In this document: piece after piece, positions 1 through 8,593 of the stretch
How the letters are laid out: every line of letters begins with the position of its first letter
Numbering within the stretch: the first letter of the stretch is position 1
Assembly: GCA_963710625.1 (NCBI GenBank)
Contig: CAVQBG010000022.1
Coordinates: 278,704 to 342,703, forward strand
Length of the DNA: 64,000 nt
Direction: 5' to 3'
Source: Sva-07 sp963710625
Lineage (GTDB): Bacteria; Actinomycetota; Acidimicrobiia; Acidimicrobiales; Ilumatobacteraceae
Notes under the pieces: generated by a model
The model's input: only the letters and a program-made list of their open reading frames with translations
Database searches by the model: none
Told to the model about the DNA's origin: nothing
Position numbers and translations under genes: made by a program

Positions 1-729
1 CCGGACCAGCACCTCGATCCATCGGTCGCCGCCGACTACGACGCCACCGTGGCCGATCGATTCAGGCCCGACGTCGTCGATCCGGCGGTCGCCGTCCTCG
101 CGGAGTTGGCCAGCGGAGGTGCGGCGGTCGAGTTCGCCGTCGGAACCGGCCGGATCGCCCTCCCACTCGCGGATGCCGGTGTCGACGTCGCCGGACTCGA
201 CGTCTCGGAACCGATGCTGGCCGAGCTCCGCAAGAAGGATGGCGCCGATCGGCTCTCGGTGACCCTCGGCAACATGACCGAGACCCGGCTCCGTGACGAC
301 GCTTCGCTCGTCTACCTCGTGTTCAACACCATCAGCAACCTCCGCTCGCAGCGCGAGCAGGTGGCCTGCTTCCGCAATGCTGCGGCGCATCTCCGCCCGG
401 GAGGGCGTTTCGTCGTGGAGAACGGCGTGCCGCGGCTCCGACGGCTCTCCCCCGGCGAAACGGTCGTGCCGTTCGACGTGTCGGCGCACCATCTCGGTTT
501 CGACGAGTACCGAGACCTCGTCGATCAAATCCTCGTCTCGCACCACTATTTCGTCGACGGTGATCGCGTGCGGGTCGTCGCCGGAGCCTTCAGGTACGTC
601 TGGCCGTCGGAGCTCGACCTGATGGCCGAGCTCGCGGGTATGACCTTGGAGGCCCGCTGGAGCGATTGGCATCGGTCACCGTTCACCGGAGAATCCTCCA
701 CTCACATCTCGGTGTGGCGAAAGACGTGA
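1..729 (+). CDS. class I SAM-dependent methyltransferase, 5'-truncated by the window edge
   Basis: The reading frame is open from base 1, and its first residues (DYDATVADRF) match the usual N-terminal region of small Rossmann-fold methyltransferases, so the true start lies outside the window; the GTG at 49 is probably internal. The SAM-binding motif I reads VEFAVGTGRIALPLA (from about base 127), followed by the acidic strand end GLDVSEPML. The C-terminal half has the beta-rich pattern seen in methyltransferase_25-like proteins. The substrate cannot be told from sequence. The next genes are on the opposite strand, so it ends its own transcript. Confidence 0.8.
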   Translation, partial: PDQHLDPSVAADYDATVADRFRPDVVDPAVAVLAELASGGAAVEFAVGTGRIALPLADAGVDVAGLDVSEPMLAELRKKDGADRLSVTLGNMTETRLRDDASLVYLVFNTISNLRSQREQVACFRNAAAHLRPGGRFVVENGVPRLRRLSPGETVVPFDVSAHHLGFDEYRDLVDQILVSHHYFVDGDRVRVVAGAFRYVWPSELDLMAELAGMTLEARWSDWHRSPFTGESSTHISVWRKT

Positions 730-744
730 CAACTCCTGGCGCGC

Positions 745-894
745 TCAGCCCAGCACCATCTGCGTGCACCGGAACAACGCCATCGCCCGTTCCGTCGTCT
801 CGTTGGTGACCTCGGCGTCCCACACCTGTGTTCGACGTCCGAGGTGCCGGGGTGTGCATCGGCACACGACCCGCTCCGACCTGCGCGCCGACAT
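745..894 (-). pseudogene. 3' remnant of a PaaI-type hotdog thioesterase
   Basis: A 49-codon stretch ends in GRRTQVWDAEVTNE and then MALFRCTQMVL, which resembles the last two beta strands of PaaI-family acyl-CoA thioesterases. The N-terminal two thirds of that fold, including the catalytic Asp/Asn region, is absent: upstream on this strand the sequence runs straight into the end of prmA. It is probably a decayed gene fragment left between two convergent genes. The family call rests on short pattern recognition. Confidence 0.45.
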
Positions 895-905
895 GCATCG
901 GATGG

Positions 906-1736
906 TCAACGAGAGCTGGGGTGCGAGAGGATGACGGCCGCCCAGCCGTCGAGGACGTCGGTTCGTTCGACGACCATCGGCGCGAGGGCGGCGACCACGT
1001 GGTCGTGGCGGTCGGCGAGGATGCCGCTGATCACGAGGCGCCCATCGGGTGACGTCAGCCGGCGGAGATCGTCGGCGAGCTCGACGAGTGTCGGGGCCAG
1101 GATGTTGGCCACGACGAGATCGTAGGTGCCGTCGACGTCGCCGGCGGGTGTGGTGTCCACCGTGATCCGATCCGCGACGCCGTTGCGGATCGCGTTCGCG
1201 CGGGTGGCCTCCACGGCAGCCGACGCCACATCGACCGCGCGGACCGGGCTGCCACCGACCATCGCTGCCATGATCGCGATGACCCCGCTCCCACAACCGA
1301 CGTCGAGCACCTCACGGCCCACGCCGAGATGACCTCGCGCAGCCCGCAGCGAGAGCAGCGTGGTGGGATGATCCCCGAGACCGAATGCGCCTCCCGGTTC
1401 GATCGAGATCGCCACGACGCCGCCGTCGAACGTGTGATCCTGCCAGGCAGGCACGACGACCACACCGTCGTCGACCCACATCGGCCGGGCGAACTCGCGC
1501 CACGTGTCGGCGGTGTCGTCGACGAGGTCGACGACTCGGGTCGACCAACGATCGCCCAGGCGCTCGAGCGCACGGGCCACGGCGTCGGGCTCGTCACCGA
1601 CCGCCGTCCACAACTCGACCTGGTCGACGGCGTCCGGGCCCTGTCGTTCTTCGATCGCCCTCACGCCCAGATGCCACAGCACGTCCGAAGCGAGCTCGAC
1701 CTCGTCGGACGCCACGGTGACGACGAGAGCCCGCAT
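906..1736 (-). CDS. prmA: ribosomal protein L11 methyltransferase PrmA
   Basis: A 276-residue protein that should trimethylate ribosomal protein L11 using SAM. The N-terminal part (MRALVVTVASDEVELASDVLW) fits the PrmA substrate-recognition domain. The catalytic domain shows FGLGDHPTT, then motif I LDVGCGSGVIAIMA, and the VVANILAPTL segment that takes the place of the NPPY loop and is typical of PrmA. The ATG shares one base with the stop of the upstream carbonic anhydrase (TGATG), so the two are probably translationally coupled. Length is close to the family norm of about 290. Confidence 0.88.
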   Translation of the reverse strand: MRALVVTVASDEVELASDVLWHLGVRAIEERQGPDAVDQVELWTAVGDEPDAVARALERLGDRWSTRVVDLVDDTADTWREFARPMWVDDGVVVVPAWQDHTFDGGVVAISIEPGGAFGLGDHPTTLLSLRAARGHLGVGREVLDVGCGSGVIAIMAAMVGGSPVRAVDVASAAVEATRANAIRNGVADRITVDTTPAGDVDGTYDLVVANILAPTLVELADDLRRLTSPDGRLVISGILADRHDHVVAALAPMVVERTDVLDGWAAVILSHPSSR

Positions 1737-2254
1737 CAGTCCAGGCGCCGCAGACCCGTGCGGTACCCCACGATCCGTTCCACGTAGGCCGCAGCGCTCC
1801 GCTGGATCAGCGTCAGATCGGCACGCCCGGGCTTGATGACCGCGGGCGATCCAGCAGCGAGCGCACCCGAGGGCACGTCGACGTCGTTGAGCACCACGGA
1901 GTTCGCCGCGACGATGGCACCGGTTCGGATCACCGATCGGTGCAGCACCATCGCGGCATTTCCGATCAGGACGTCGTCTTCGATCGTGCATCCCTCGAGA
2001 TGGATCAGGTGTCCCAGCACACATCCGTCGCCCACGACCGTGGGCCATTCGGGGGTGGTGTGGAGCACGGCGTTGTCCTGCACGCTCGTGCGCGCCCCGA
2101 TTCGGATGTCGCCGCCATCGCCGCGGAGAACGGCCCCGGGCCACACCGACGACTCCGGCCCGATCGTGACCGAACCGATGATGACCGCGTCGGGGTGAAC
2201 GAACGCCGAGGCGGCGATCGTGGGTTCGAGGTCCTCGAGTGCATACACGGCCAT
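1736..2254 (-). CDS. gamma-carbonic anhydrase-like hexapeptide-repeat protein
   Basis: A 172-residue left-handed beta-helix protein with regular hexapeptide turns (VIIGSVTIGPESSVWPGAVLRGD and onward). The RGD-D-IRIG and SVQDNAVLHTT segments are typical of the gamma-carbonic anhydrase / YrdA group. The three metal-ligand histidines appear as LHTT, then GHLIHLEG. It may hydrate CO2, but many YrdA-like proteins have no proven activity. It is the first gene of a short operon with prmA, and its start faces the divergent gene at 2334 across about 80 bases that must hold both promoters. Confidence 0.85.
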   Translation of the reverse strand: MAVYALEDLEPTIAASAFVHPDAVIIGSVTIGPESSVWPGAVLRGDGGDIRIGARTSVQDNAVLHTTPEWPTVVGDGCVLGHLIHLEGCTIEDDVLIGNAAMVLHRSVIRTGAIVAANSVVLNDVDVPSGALAAGSPAVIKPGRADLTLIQRSAAAYVERIVGYRTGLRRLD

Positions 2255-2333
2255 CGGCGGCACGGTACCGGGCCGGGTCGGGCGGCGGAGACTCGTTGGA
2301 GTTCTCCTGCGCGGACCCGGTACCGTTGCCGGA

Positions 2334-3932
2334 ATGTCCCGCAGGATCGACATCGAGCTGACGAGCGCGCTCCCCGACGGCTCGTGGACGTGGCGCGCCG
2401 CCGGCGCCCGCAAGCCCAACGGGCACATGGATGGCAGCTTGTTGCCTCCGGGATCCGCCGTGGGCGACATACTGAAGGTCGAGATCGAGCAGATGCTCGA
2501 CGGTATCGAGGTGCAGTCGATCGTCAAGGCGCGCGAGAAGGCCGAGGACGAGAACGTGCTCGAGCTGCTCCCGAGCGACAAGCCGTTCGAAGCGGTGATC
2601 GAGACCCGGGCCAAGCGTGACCGCAGCGAGCGACGTGACAGTCGCGATGGTCGCGAGGGGCGCGGGCGCCGTGACGGCAAGCGCGATGGCGGACGGCGCG
2701 ACGGCGGCCGATCCGGTGCCCGTGACGGCGACGGCAAGGGCCGGTCCGACCAGGGGCGTCAACGGCCGCACTTCGATCCGCCGCCCGAACTCCCTCAGCG
2801 CCCCAAGCCCAAGCGGTTGCGACCCGGCAAGGCCCGGCGCAATGCGGTCCTCGCCGATCTGCCCGAGGAACAGCGGCCGATCGCCGAACTCGCACTTCAA
2901 GGGATGTCGGCCGTGCGCGCCCGGGTCAAGGAGGAGAACACCAAGCTCGAAGCGGCCGGCCAGCCCGCGATGCCGGAGGCCTCGGTCGTCAAGATGGCCG
3001 AGGACATGTTGCCGAAGTTGCGGGTGGCGGAGTGGCTCGACCGCGCCGAAGCCGCCCAGCGACAGATGGAACACCTCGACCTCCGCGACCTGCGCAGCGT
3101 CGTCGCAGCGAGCGACGACTCGATCGTCGCACGTGACGAGTCCACCCGGGCCATCGCCGAGGACCTGCGTCAGGCACTCGTCCGCAAGCAGGACGAGGAA
3201 CTTTTGCTCTGGTTCGGCGACATCGACGCCGCCATCGGGGTCGGGCGCGTGATCCGGGCCCTCCGGCTCTCGTCGCAGCCGCCCAAGGCCGGCGTCATGT
3301 TCCCGCCGGATCTGGCCCGGCGTCTCGGCGAAGCAGCGACAGCGGCCCTGCAGCCGGAGGATCCTGCCGATCGCTGGATTGCCGTGCTCGAGGCCGCAGC
3401 GTTCTCGCCGGTTCGAACCCTGGTGGCACCGACGACGGCGCCGTCGGTCGTCACCGATGACCTCAAGGCGACGACGCTGCGCCTTGGGCCTGCCCTGCCT
3501 CAGATCGCTGCGCTGCTCGGTGTCGAGATCCCGGCCGGCACACCCAAGCCGAAGCCGCTGCGCGCGGGACCACCCCGTAAGGACGGCCGCGGCAAGGACA
3601 ACCGCAGTGAGCGAGGCAAGGACAACCGCTCCGGCGGCAAGGACCACCGCTCGGCCGGCAAGGGCGGACGCTCCAGTGACCGGTCCCGTCCGTCCGGCGA
3701 GGTACCACCCGCACCCGAGCCGGCGTCTCCGGACGCGCCGGTCGCCGATGCGCCGGTCGCCGATGTACCGGTCGCCGATGCGCCGGTCGCCGATGCGCCG
3801 GTCGCCGATGCGCCGGTCGCCGATGCGCCGGTCGCCGATGCGCCGGTCGCGGACGCGCCGGTCGCGGACGCGCCCGCCGCCGAGACGCCTCAGGAGTCAC
3901 CGGCCGAGGAGTCGGTCACGTCGAGCGACTGA
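2334..3932 (+). CDS. conserved hypothetical protein with basic linker and tandem-repeat tail
   Basis: A 532-residue protein without a family I can name. The first 95 residues (MSRRIDIELTSALPDGSWTW) form a compact, probably beta-rich domain. Then comes an Arg/Lys/Asp/Gly-rich linker (about 95-145), a mainly helical region (about 165-400) and a second basic linker. The C-terminus is about ten copies of the pentapeptide APVAD followed by an acidic end. The mix of a small folded N-domain, RG/RD-rich disordered stretches and helices suggests nucleic-acid or ribosome association, but that is inference. ATG 2334 was chosen because the domain begins there; earlier in-frame codons lie in the promoter region of the divergent gene. 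Confidence 0.7.
   Translation: MSRRIDIELTSALPDGSWTWRAAGARKPNGHMDGSLLPPGSAVGDILKVEIEQMLDGIEVQSIVKAREKAEDENVLELLPSDKPFEAVIETRAKRDRSERRDSRDGREGRGRRDGKRDGGRRDGGRSGARDGDGKGRSDQGRQRPHFDPPPELPQRPKPKRLRPGKARRNAVLADLPEEQRPIAELALQGMSAVRARVKEENTKLEAAGQPAMPEASVVKMAEDMLPKLRVAEWLDRAEAAQRQMEHLDLRDLRSVVAASDDSIVARDESTRAIAEDLRQALVRKQDEELLLWFGDIDAAIGVGRVIRALRLSSQPPKAGVMFPPDLARRLGEAATAALQPEDPADRWIAVLEAAAFSPVRTLVAPTTAPSVVTDDLKATTLRLGPALPQIAALLGVEIPAGTPKPKPLRAGPPRKDGRGKDNRSERGKDNRSGGKDHRSAGKGGRSSDRSRPSGEVPPAPEPASPDAPVADAPVADVPVADAPVADAPVADAPVADAPVADAPVADAPVADAPAAETPQESPAEESVTSSD
3735..3884 (+). repeat. 15-bp tandem repeat in coding sequence
   Basis: About ten head-to-tail copies of the 15-base unit gcgccggtcgccgat, with a few substitutions (one gtaccg copy, two copies ending gcggac). 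Each copy encodes APVAD in the gene at 2334-3932. Near-identity at the DNA level suggests recent slippage and a variable copy number between strains. Confidence 0.9.
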
Positions 3933-3976
3933 GCGGGTTCGCCCCGTTCGCGACGCGACGCGTACGATCCTCGGCC

Positions 3977-4762
3977 ATGTCCGAGATCGTCACCTACGAA
4001 GCACGCGACCGTGTCGCGCTGATCACCCTCAACCGTCCCGACGCACGCAATGCGGTCAATGGCGACGTCGCCCAGGCGATGGAGGCCGCCATCGACCGGA
4101 TGGAGGCTGACGACGACATCTGGATCGGGATCATCCAGGCCAACACCGAGGGCCAGGAGCGGCCGGTGTTCTGCGCTGGTGCCGATCTGAAGGCGATCAA
4201 CTCGGGCGCCGGAGGCTCGTTGATGACCGAGCGAGGGGGTTTCGCCGGCTTCGCCTACCGCGAGCGCAAGAAGCCGGTGATCGTCGCCGTCGACGGGCTC
4301 GCGACTGCGGGAGGCTGTGAAATCGTCCTCGCTGCCGATCTGGTGATCGCAACGACCCGATCGGCGTTCGGGCTGGCCGAGGTCAAGCGCAACCTCGTCG
4401 CGGGCGCCGGGGGCCTGTTCCGGCTCCCCCGTGCGATCGGACGATCGGCGGCGATGGAGCTGATCCTCACCGGTGAGCCCCTGCCCGCCGCGCGTGCCCA
4501 CGAACTGGGTCTCGTGAACCGTCTCGTCGAGCCCGGTGAGGCCACCGACGAAGCACTTCGGCTCGCCGCTCAGATCACCGCAGCGGCGCCGCTCGCGGTG
4601 TGGGAGAGCCGCAAGGTCGTGCTCGCTGCTGCCACGGAGAACGACGAGACGCTCAAGCAGATGACCGATGCTGCCATGGGCGTCGTCATGCGCTCCGAAG
4701 ACCTCTCCGAAGGGCTGACCGCGTTCATCGAGAAGCGCGCCCCGCAGTGGAAAGGGCGCTGA
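3977..4762 (+). CDS. enoyl-CoA hydratase/isomerase (crotonase family)
   Basis: A 261-residue crotonase-fold protein. The oxyanion-hole segments FCAGADLKAI (65-74) and GLATAGGCE (107-115) are present. Both glutamates corresponding to the two catalytic acids of enoyl-CoA hydratase are conserved: E115 in GGCE and E135 in LAEVK. It most likely hydrates trans-2-enoyl-CoA in fatty acid or amino acid breakdown; the exact acyl substrate is open. It is a single gene convergent with the GNAT gene, with only nine bases between stops. Confidence 0.88.
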   Translation: MSEIVTYEARDRVALITLNRPDARNAVNGDVAQAMEAAIDRMEADDDIWIGIIQANTEGQERPVFCAGADLKAINSGAGGSLMTERGGFAGFAYRERKKPVIVAVDGLATAGGCEIVLAADLVIATTRSAFGLAEVKRNLVAGAGGLFRLPRAIGRSAAMELILTGEPLPAARAHELGLVNRLVEPGEATDEALRLAAQITAAAPLAVWESRKVVLAAATENDETLKQMTDAAMGVVMRSEDLSEGLTAFIEKRAPQWKGR

Positions 4763-4771
4763 CCCACTCGC

Positions 4772-5221
4772 TCAGAGCCAGCGGAACGTGGTGATCAGGC
4801 GGGCCACGATCCCCGCACGTTCGTAGAGGTTCTTCGTGTGTCGATCGCCCGGCAGAGCCTGACCCTCGACGGCGACCGCTCCCCGGGTCTCTGACACGGC
4901 GATCGCCTCGGCGAGCAACGCATCGCCGAATCCGAGTTCACGGGCGTCTGGTGTCACCCACACCTGGTCGATCCGCACCACGTGATCGTCTCCCAGGTCG
5001 GCGATCAGGTAGCCGACCACGACGTCGTCGATCACCGCCACGTACACGTCCGATGTTCCGCAACGCGCGGTCCAATCGACCGTCTGCGGATGTTCGACGA
5101 GCCAGCGGTCGCCGCCGCGTTGGCCGACCAGCGCCGCCCGTGCCTCGTCTTCGAGCAGGTGGAGCGCAACGAGGTCGTCTCCGCTCGCCGGATCGGCCGG
5201 TCGGACGATCGGGTCGATCAT
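4772..5221 (-). CDS. GNAT-family N-acetyltransferase
   Basis: A 149-residue GNAT protein. Strands 2-4 (VYVAVIDDVVVGYLIADL and RIDQVWVTPDARELGFGDALL) lead into the acetyl-CoA pyrophosphate-binding loop, here RELGFGDAL as a variant of the R/Q-x-x-G-x-G/A motif. The C-terminal NLYERAGI helix is typical. The acceptor substrate is unknown. The start overlaps the stop of the upstream small gene by four bases (ATGA), so the two are translationally coupled. Confidence 0.8.
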   Translation of the reverse strand: MIDPIVRPADPASGDDLVALHLLEDEARAALVGQRGGDRWLVEHPQTVDWTARCGTSDVYVAVIDDVVVGYLIADLGDDHVVRIDQVWVTPDARELGFGDALLAEAIAVSETRGAVAVEGQALPGDRHTKNLYERAGIVARLITTFRWL

Positions 5222-5625
5222 CCGACCTCACCACGCAATTGGTCGATCTTGCCGAGGATCGTGCGGCGGTGACGGCCCGCCCGTTCGTACGCCTCGATGG
5301 TTGTCCGCTCGGACGGTTCGAGGTCGTCGAGCAGTGCCACGATGTCGGACGCCGGAAGGTGGTCGTAATCGGCGAGCGCCAGCGATGCGACGTCGACGTG
5401 GGTCTGCGGTCCCGGATCGTCCGGTTCCCGGGCTGGGACGATCGCGTCGGCCGGCGCATCGACGTCCGGGGGCGAGACGCCTGCGCCACCCACCAACTCG
5501 TCCATCCGGCTGCGGAGCTCCCGCACGCCCTGGTCGACGGCGAGCTTGCCGATGAACCGAGCGAGCACGATCTCGCGCCGCACTCGTTCGAAGGCCGCCG
5601 GCACCTGATCCAACAAGGTGGTCAT
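5218..5625 (-). CDS. conserved hypothetical protein, mostly helical
   Basis: A 135-residue soluble protein. The N-terminal helix (MTTLLDQVPAAFERVRREIV) is followed by a Pro/Asp-rich linker (about 45-85). The C-terminal helical pair contains YDHLPASDIVALLDDL and EAYERAGRHRRTILGKI, a pattern seen in small actinobacterial helical proteins of unknown function. It sits between the DUF4193 gene and the GNAT gene in one transcription unit. ATG 5625 was preferred because upstream residues are unlike coding sequence and would run into the DUF4193 gene. Confidence 0.65.
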   Translation of the reverse strand: MTTLLDQVPAAFERVRREIVLARFIGKLAVDQGVRELRSRMDELVGGAGVSPPDVDAPADAIVPAREPDDPGPQTHVDVASLALADYDHLPASDIVALLDDLEPSERTTIEAYERAGRHRRTILGKIDQLRGEVG

Positions 5626-5639
5626 GGCCGGCGTCGAGA

Positions 5640-6131
5640 TCAGGAGCCGAAGATCGGGCAGTCGTCGTCGCCGACGGGGCAGTTCGGCGCACTGGAGCGC
5701 ACGAGCAGGAAGCACGACGAGCACAGCTGTTCGTCCTGCTGTTTGGGCATCAGGCGTTCGCCACCTTCGCCCTTGACCTCGGGCTCGTCGTCCTCGTCGT
5801 CCTCGTCGTCGTCCTCGTCGGAAGCGACGAGCCGGTCCTTCAGGATCTTGTCGAGATCCTCCTCGACGTCGTCATCGGCGAGCAGTTCGTCGTCCTCGTC
5901 GTCCTCGTCGTCGTCGGCGCGCTTCTTGCGCTTCGTGCGCGGTGTCTCGACTGCAGCCTCGTCCTCGTCCTCGTCATCGTCGACCACTGCATCGTCGTCG
6001 TCGTCATCGTCGTCGGCCGGCAGATCGTCGTCGTCGTCGATGTCGATGTCGTCGTCGTCGAGGTCGATGTCGTCGGTCTCCTCGTCGGTCTCCTCGTCGG
6101 ATTCGATCTCGGTCGTGTCGTCGTCAGCCAT
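5640..6131 (-). CDS. DUF4193 family protein, strongly acidic with C-terminal Cys cluster
   Basis: A 163-residue protein that is almost entirely Asp and Glu over the first 110 residues, with a short basic patch PRTKRKKR in the middle. The C-terminus holds CSSCFLLV, then NCPVGDDDCPIF: four cysteines that could form a zinc site, the signature of the actinobacterial DUF4193 family. Function is unknown. The acidic stretch comes from long GAC/GAT runs. It heads a three-gene unit with the two genes downstream. Confidence 0.8.
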   Translation of the reverse strand: MADDDTTEIESDEETDEETDDIDLDDDDIDIDDDDDLPADDDDDDDDAVVDDDEDEDEAAVETPRTKRKKRADDDEDDEDDELLADDDVEEDLDKILKDRLVASDEDDDEDDEDDEPEVKGEGGERLMPKQQDEQLCSSCFLLVRSSAPNCPVGDDDCPIFGS

Positions 6132-6275
6132 GTCGTCGTTTCGATCTCGTCGTGCGGCGGGTCACCGAACGAATGGGCGGTTGCGGCGGGAGCATAGGCG
6201 TGGGTGACCGATCGACCGAGACGCCACATGTGTGACAGGGGTCACAACACAGAGGATCGCGGCGCGAACGGGCGC

Positions 6276-7877
6276 TCAGGCGTCGCCCCGGCGGGCCTCG
6301 GCTCGACGCTCGGATTCGAGCCGTTCCAGTTCCGGTGCCTCCGTGGTCATGTGGTTCATCGCACCTGCGATCGCGTGGTGTCCGGCTCGCTCGCCGATCA
6401 AGCGGTGCATCTCCAGAGCGACACGTCGGTACGACGGGTGCCCCTGGGGCGATGACCGGAGCTCGAGCATGTGGATCGCCTCTCGGGCGTTGAACTGCAT
6501 CACGTAGCGCATGCGGTAGGCCATCGACACCGCATACGACGCTTGTGACGGGTACTCGCGATCGAGTGCGTCGTAGAGCGCGGCCGACCTCTGCATCGCC
6601 TCGTCGAATTCGCCGCCGAGACCGGCTTCGTCGACGAGATCGGGTCGGCTGTAGCCGTGGTTCGGCGTCAGCCGCTGCCATTCGATCGTCAGCATCCGAT
6701 GTCGTTGCATGTCGCGGAAGGCCCCGTAGTCGCTCAGGACGTCGAATCGGTAGAAGCTGCGCTCGAAGGCACGTCCTGGCTTGTGACGGCGGTTCTCGCG
6801 TTCTCCGACGTACGCCCGGATCAGTGCGACGCGCTCGTCGACGCCGAGTCGCCGCACACGGTCGATGAGTTGATGCTCGGGCAGCGTCGAATGCGAGTAG
6901 CAGATCGCTGCCAGCAGCTTGTCTTCGGCGTCGGGGTCGAAGTCGACCAGTTCGACCTCTGCTGCCGGTTCGACCGGTGTCGATCCGAACAACTCGTCGA
7001 CGAGTGCCGCCGTGTCCGAACGCGTCGTGGCGAGATAGTCGCTCCATCGTCCGCCGCGGTCCGGCAGGTCGACGCGTCGGAGGAAGCTGGGGATCACCTT
7101 GCGCAGCTCGTGCAGCATCAGATCGGCGTACTCTCGCGCTTCGGGCAACGCGTTCGAACGCATCCGCAGGAGCAACGCCTCGAAGGCCTGGCCGGTTCCG
7201 TAGATCCCGACGTTGGACGTCGCAGCCGCCGGCAGGATCCCGCGCACAGCGTCGAGCGCCTTCGCGCGAGTCGCGGTCCGGTACACGAATTCGCTGTCGT
7301 CCGGTCCGCGCTGCACCGTCGAGCGGACATGTTCCGTGACGGCATCGACGCTGCGGCTGTACGCGTCGAAGATCCGATCGAGGTCGCCGACGTATCGAGT
7401 GCCGAGCGGCCCGGCCAGCACCGCCGGATCGCGGTAGTACCGGTATCGCCCGCCGAGCCGGGCGTCGTACGAGATGTAGCGGGTGCTCTGCTCGAGATAG
7501 CTCATCAAGCGACCCCACTCGAGGATCTTCGTGAGCAGATTCGACGCCTGCTCGCAGGCGAGGTGGACCCCGCCGAGTTGGGCGACCGAGTCGTCGCCGT
7601 AGTCGAAGAAGACCCGTTCGTAGAGCTCCTCGGCCCGGTCGAGCCCGATCGTCGCGTCGACGGAGTGGTCGCCACTCACGTCGAGGTCGCCGACGAATTC
7701 GTCGAGGAACAGACGGCGGAGCGACTTGTGACTGCGGCTGTACCGGGCGAACAGAGCGCCCTTCACGACTTCCGGAAGGTTGACGAGCGCGAAGACGGGG
7801 CCGTCGAGATTGGTGAAGTACCGGCGGAGCACATCGGCTTCGTCCGCGGTGAAGGACTCGGGGACGTACACAGCCAC
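6276..7877 (-). CDS. double-length ThyX-like protein (flavin-dependent thymidylate synthase family)
   Basis: A 533-residue protein, about twice the usual ThyX length (220-250), built of two ThyX-like halves. The first half has FARYSRSHKSLR and later EWGRLMSYLEQSTRYISY, which keeps the ExSxRY part of the ThyX motif but has lost the RHR. The second half has FRDMQRHRMLTIEWQRL, which keeps RHR but not the Ser/Tyr part. It may be an active pseudo-dimer making dTMP from dUMP with FAD and methylene-THF, or a divergent relative. GTG 7877 was chosen as the start because homology-like sequence (VAVYVPESFTADE) begins there. Confidence 0.75.
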   Translation of the reverse strand: MAVYVPESFTADEADVLRRYFTNLDGPVFALVNLPEVVKGALFARYSRSHKSLRRLFLDEFVGDLDVSGDHSVDATIGLDRAEELYERVFFDYGDDSVAQLGGVHLACEQASNLLTKILEWGRLMSYLEQSTRYISYDARLGGRYRYYRDPAVLAGPLGTRYVGDLDRIFDAYSRSVDAVTEHVRSTVQRGPDDSEFVYRTATRAKALDAVRGILPAAATSNVGIYGTGQAFEALLLRMRSNALPEAREYADLMLHELRKVIPSFLRRVDLPDRGGRWSDYLATTRSDTAALVDELFGSTPVEPAAEVELVDFDPDAEDKLLAAICYSHSTLPEHQLIDRVRRLGVDERVALIRAYVGERENRRHKPGRAFERSFYRFDVLSDYGAFRDMQRHRMLTIEWQRLTPNHGYSRPDLVDEAGLGGEFDEAMQRSAALYDALDREYPSQASYAVSMAYRMRYVMQFNAREAIHMLELRSSPQGHPSYRRVALEMHRLIGERAGHHAIAGAMNHMTTEAPELERLESERRAEARRGDA

Positions 7878-7969
7878 GATCGACCACTCTAGAAGAGCAT
7901 GACCGGGCCCCTCGGGATCCTCCGGGATCGATGACCAGGGAGCATCCGAATTCCCCGTCAGGCACGGAG

Positions 7970-8593
7970 TCAGGCGTGAACGATGCCGGCGTCGGCGATC
8001 ACGTCGACCTCGACGGTCGTCGCCCGGCCCATCGCCCGCCCGTCGACGCGCACTGCGACCGGCCGCGGAAACGTCCACTGATCCCGCTTCACCGAGCGGG
8101 TGGCGATCGCCGGATGAGGGACGTGGGAGGCATTCGGCAGACGCCGCCACGCGGCGAGGCGCTGACGAACAGACAGCTCGGCGTCCACCGACACCACTTC
8201 GACCCGGCCATCATTCGGATGCCCGCGTGGGGCAACGTCCCATCGCCCGAGGAACTCCGCGTTCATCACGAGCACGATCGGGCCACGAAACCAACCGCCG
8301 CGCCACCACGGTGAGCGCATCACCACATGGGCGCACGCGGGAACGGCGAGTTCGGCACCGTCGAGCCGCACCTCGGCGAGGTCGATCGGCAACTCGATCA
8401 CCTGAACCCGATCGGGAGGGCCGGCGCCCAGCGTCGTGGCGAGGTCGCCGCCGGCGACGAAGACCGGAGGGCTCGACTGCCCGGTGCGCTGGACGGCCAC
8501 CGCCGCGGCGACATCGGCGTCGGTGGACAGTGTGACGAGTCCGTCGGGTCGATCGACCGACCGGCCCCAGGACTCACCCTTGCGGATCGGCAT
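7970..8593 (-). CDS. protein resembling the C-terminal domain of lipid/diacylglycerol kinases
   Basis: A 207-residue protein. Its second half (HPNDGRVEVVSVDAELSV, RRLPNASHVPHPAIATRSV, then PVAVRVDGRAMGRATTVEV) resembles the beta-sandwich domain of YegS/DgkB-type kinases, where ND-G-.-.-V and H-.-H are typical. The N-terminal nucleotide-binding GGDGT motif is missing, so kinase activity is unlikely and a lipid-binding or regulatory role is possible. Its first 20 bases overlap the end of helY, so it is co-transcribed. The family link is pattern recognition only. Confidence 0.5.
   Translation of the reverse strand: MPIRKGESWGRSVDRPDGLVTLSTDADVAAAVAVQRTGQSSPPVFVAGGDLATTLGAGPPDRVQVIELPIDLAEVRLDGAELAVPACAHVVMRSPWWRGGWFRGPIVLVMNAEFLGRWDVAPRGHPNDGRVEVVSVDAELSVRQRLAAWRRLPNASHVPHPAIATRSVKRDQWTFPRPVAVRVDGRAMGRATTVEVDVIADAGIVHA

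Noticed and set aside
906..3647. A 913-codon open frame on the minus strand
   Set aside because: It merges prmA with antisense of gamma-carbonic anhydrase and the repeat-tailed gene. Only the prmA part looks like protein; the rest is a high-GC codon-bias shadow.
3735..3884. Direct repeats resembling a CRISPR array
   Set aside because: Units are contiguous without spacers and encode a protein repeat. The repeats at 47444-47508 are likewise spacer-free.
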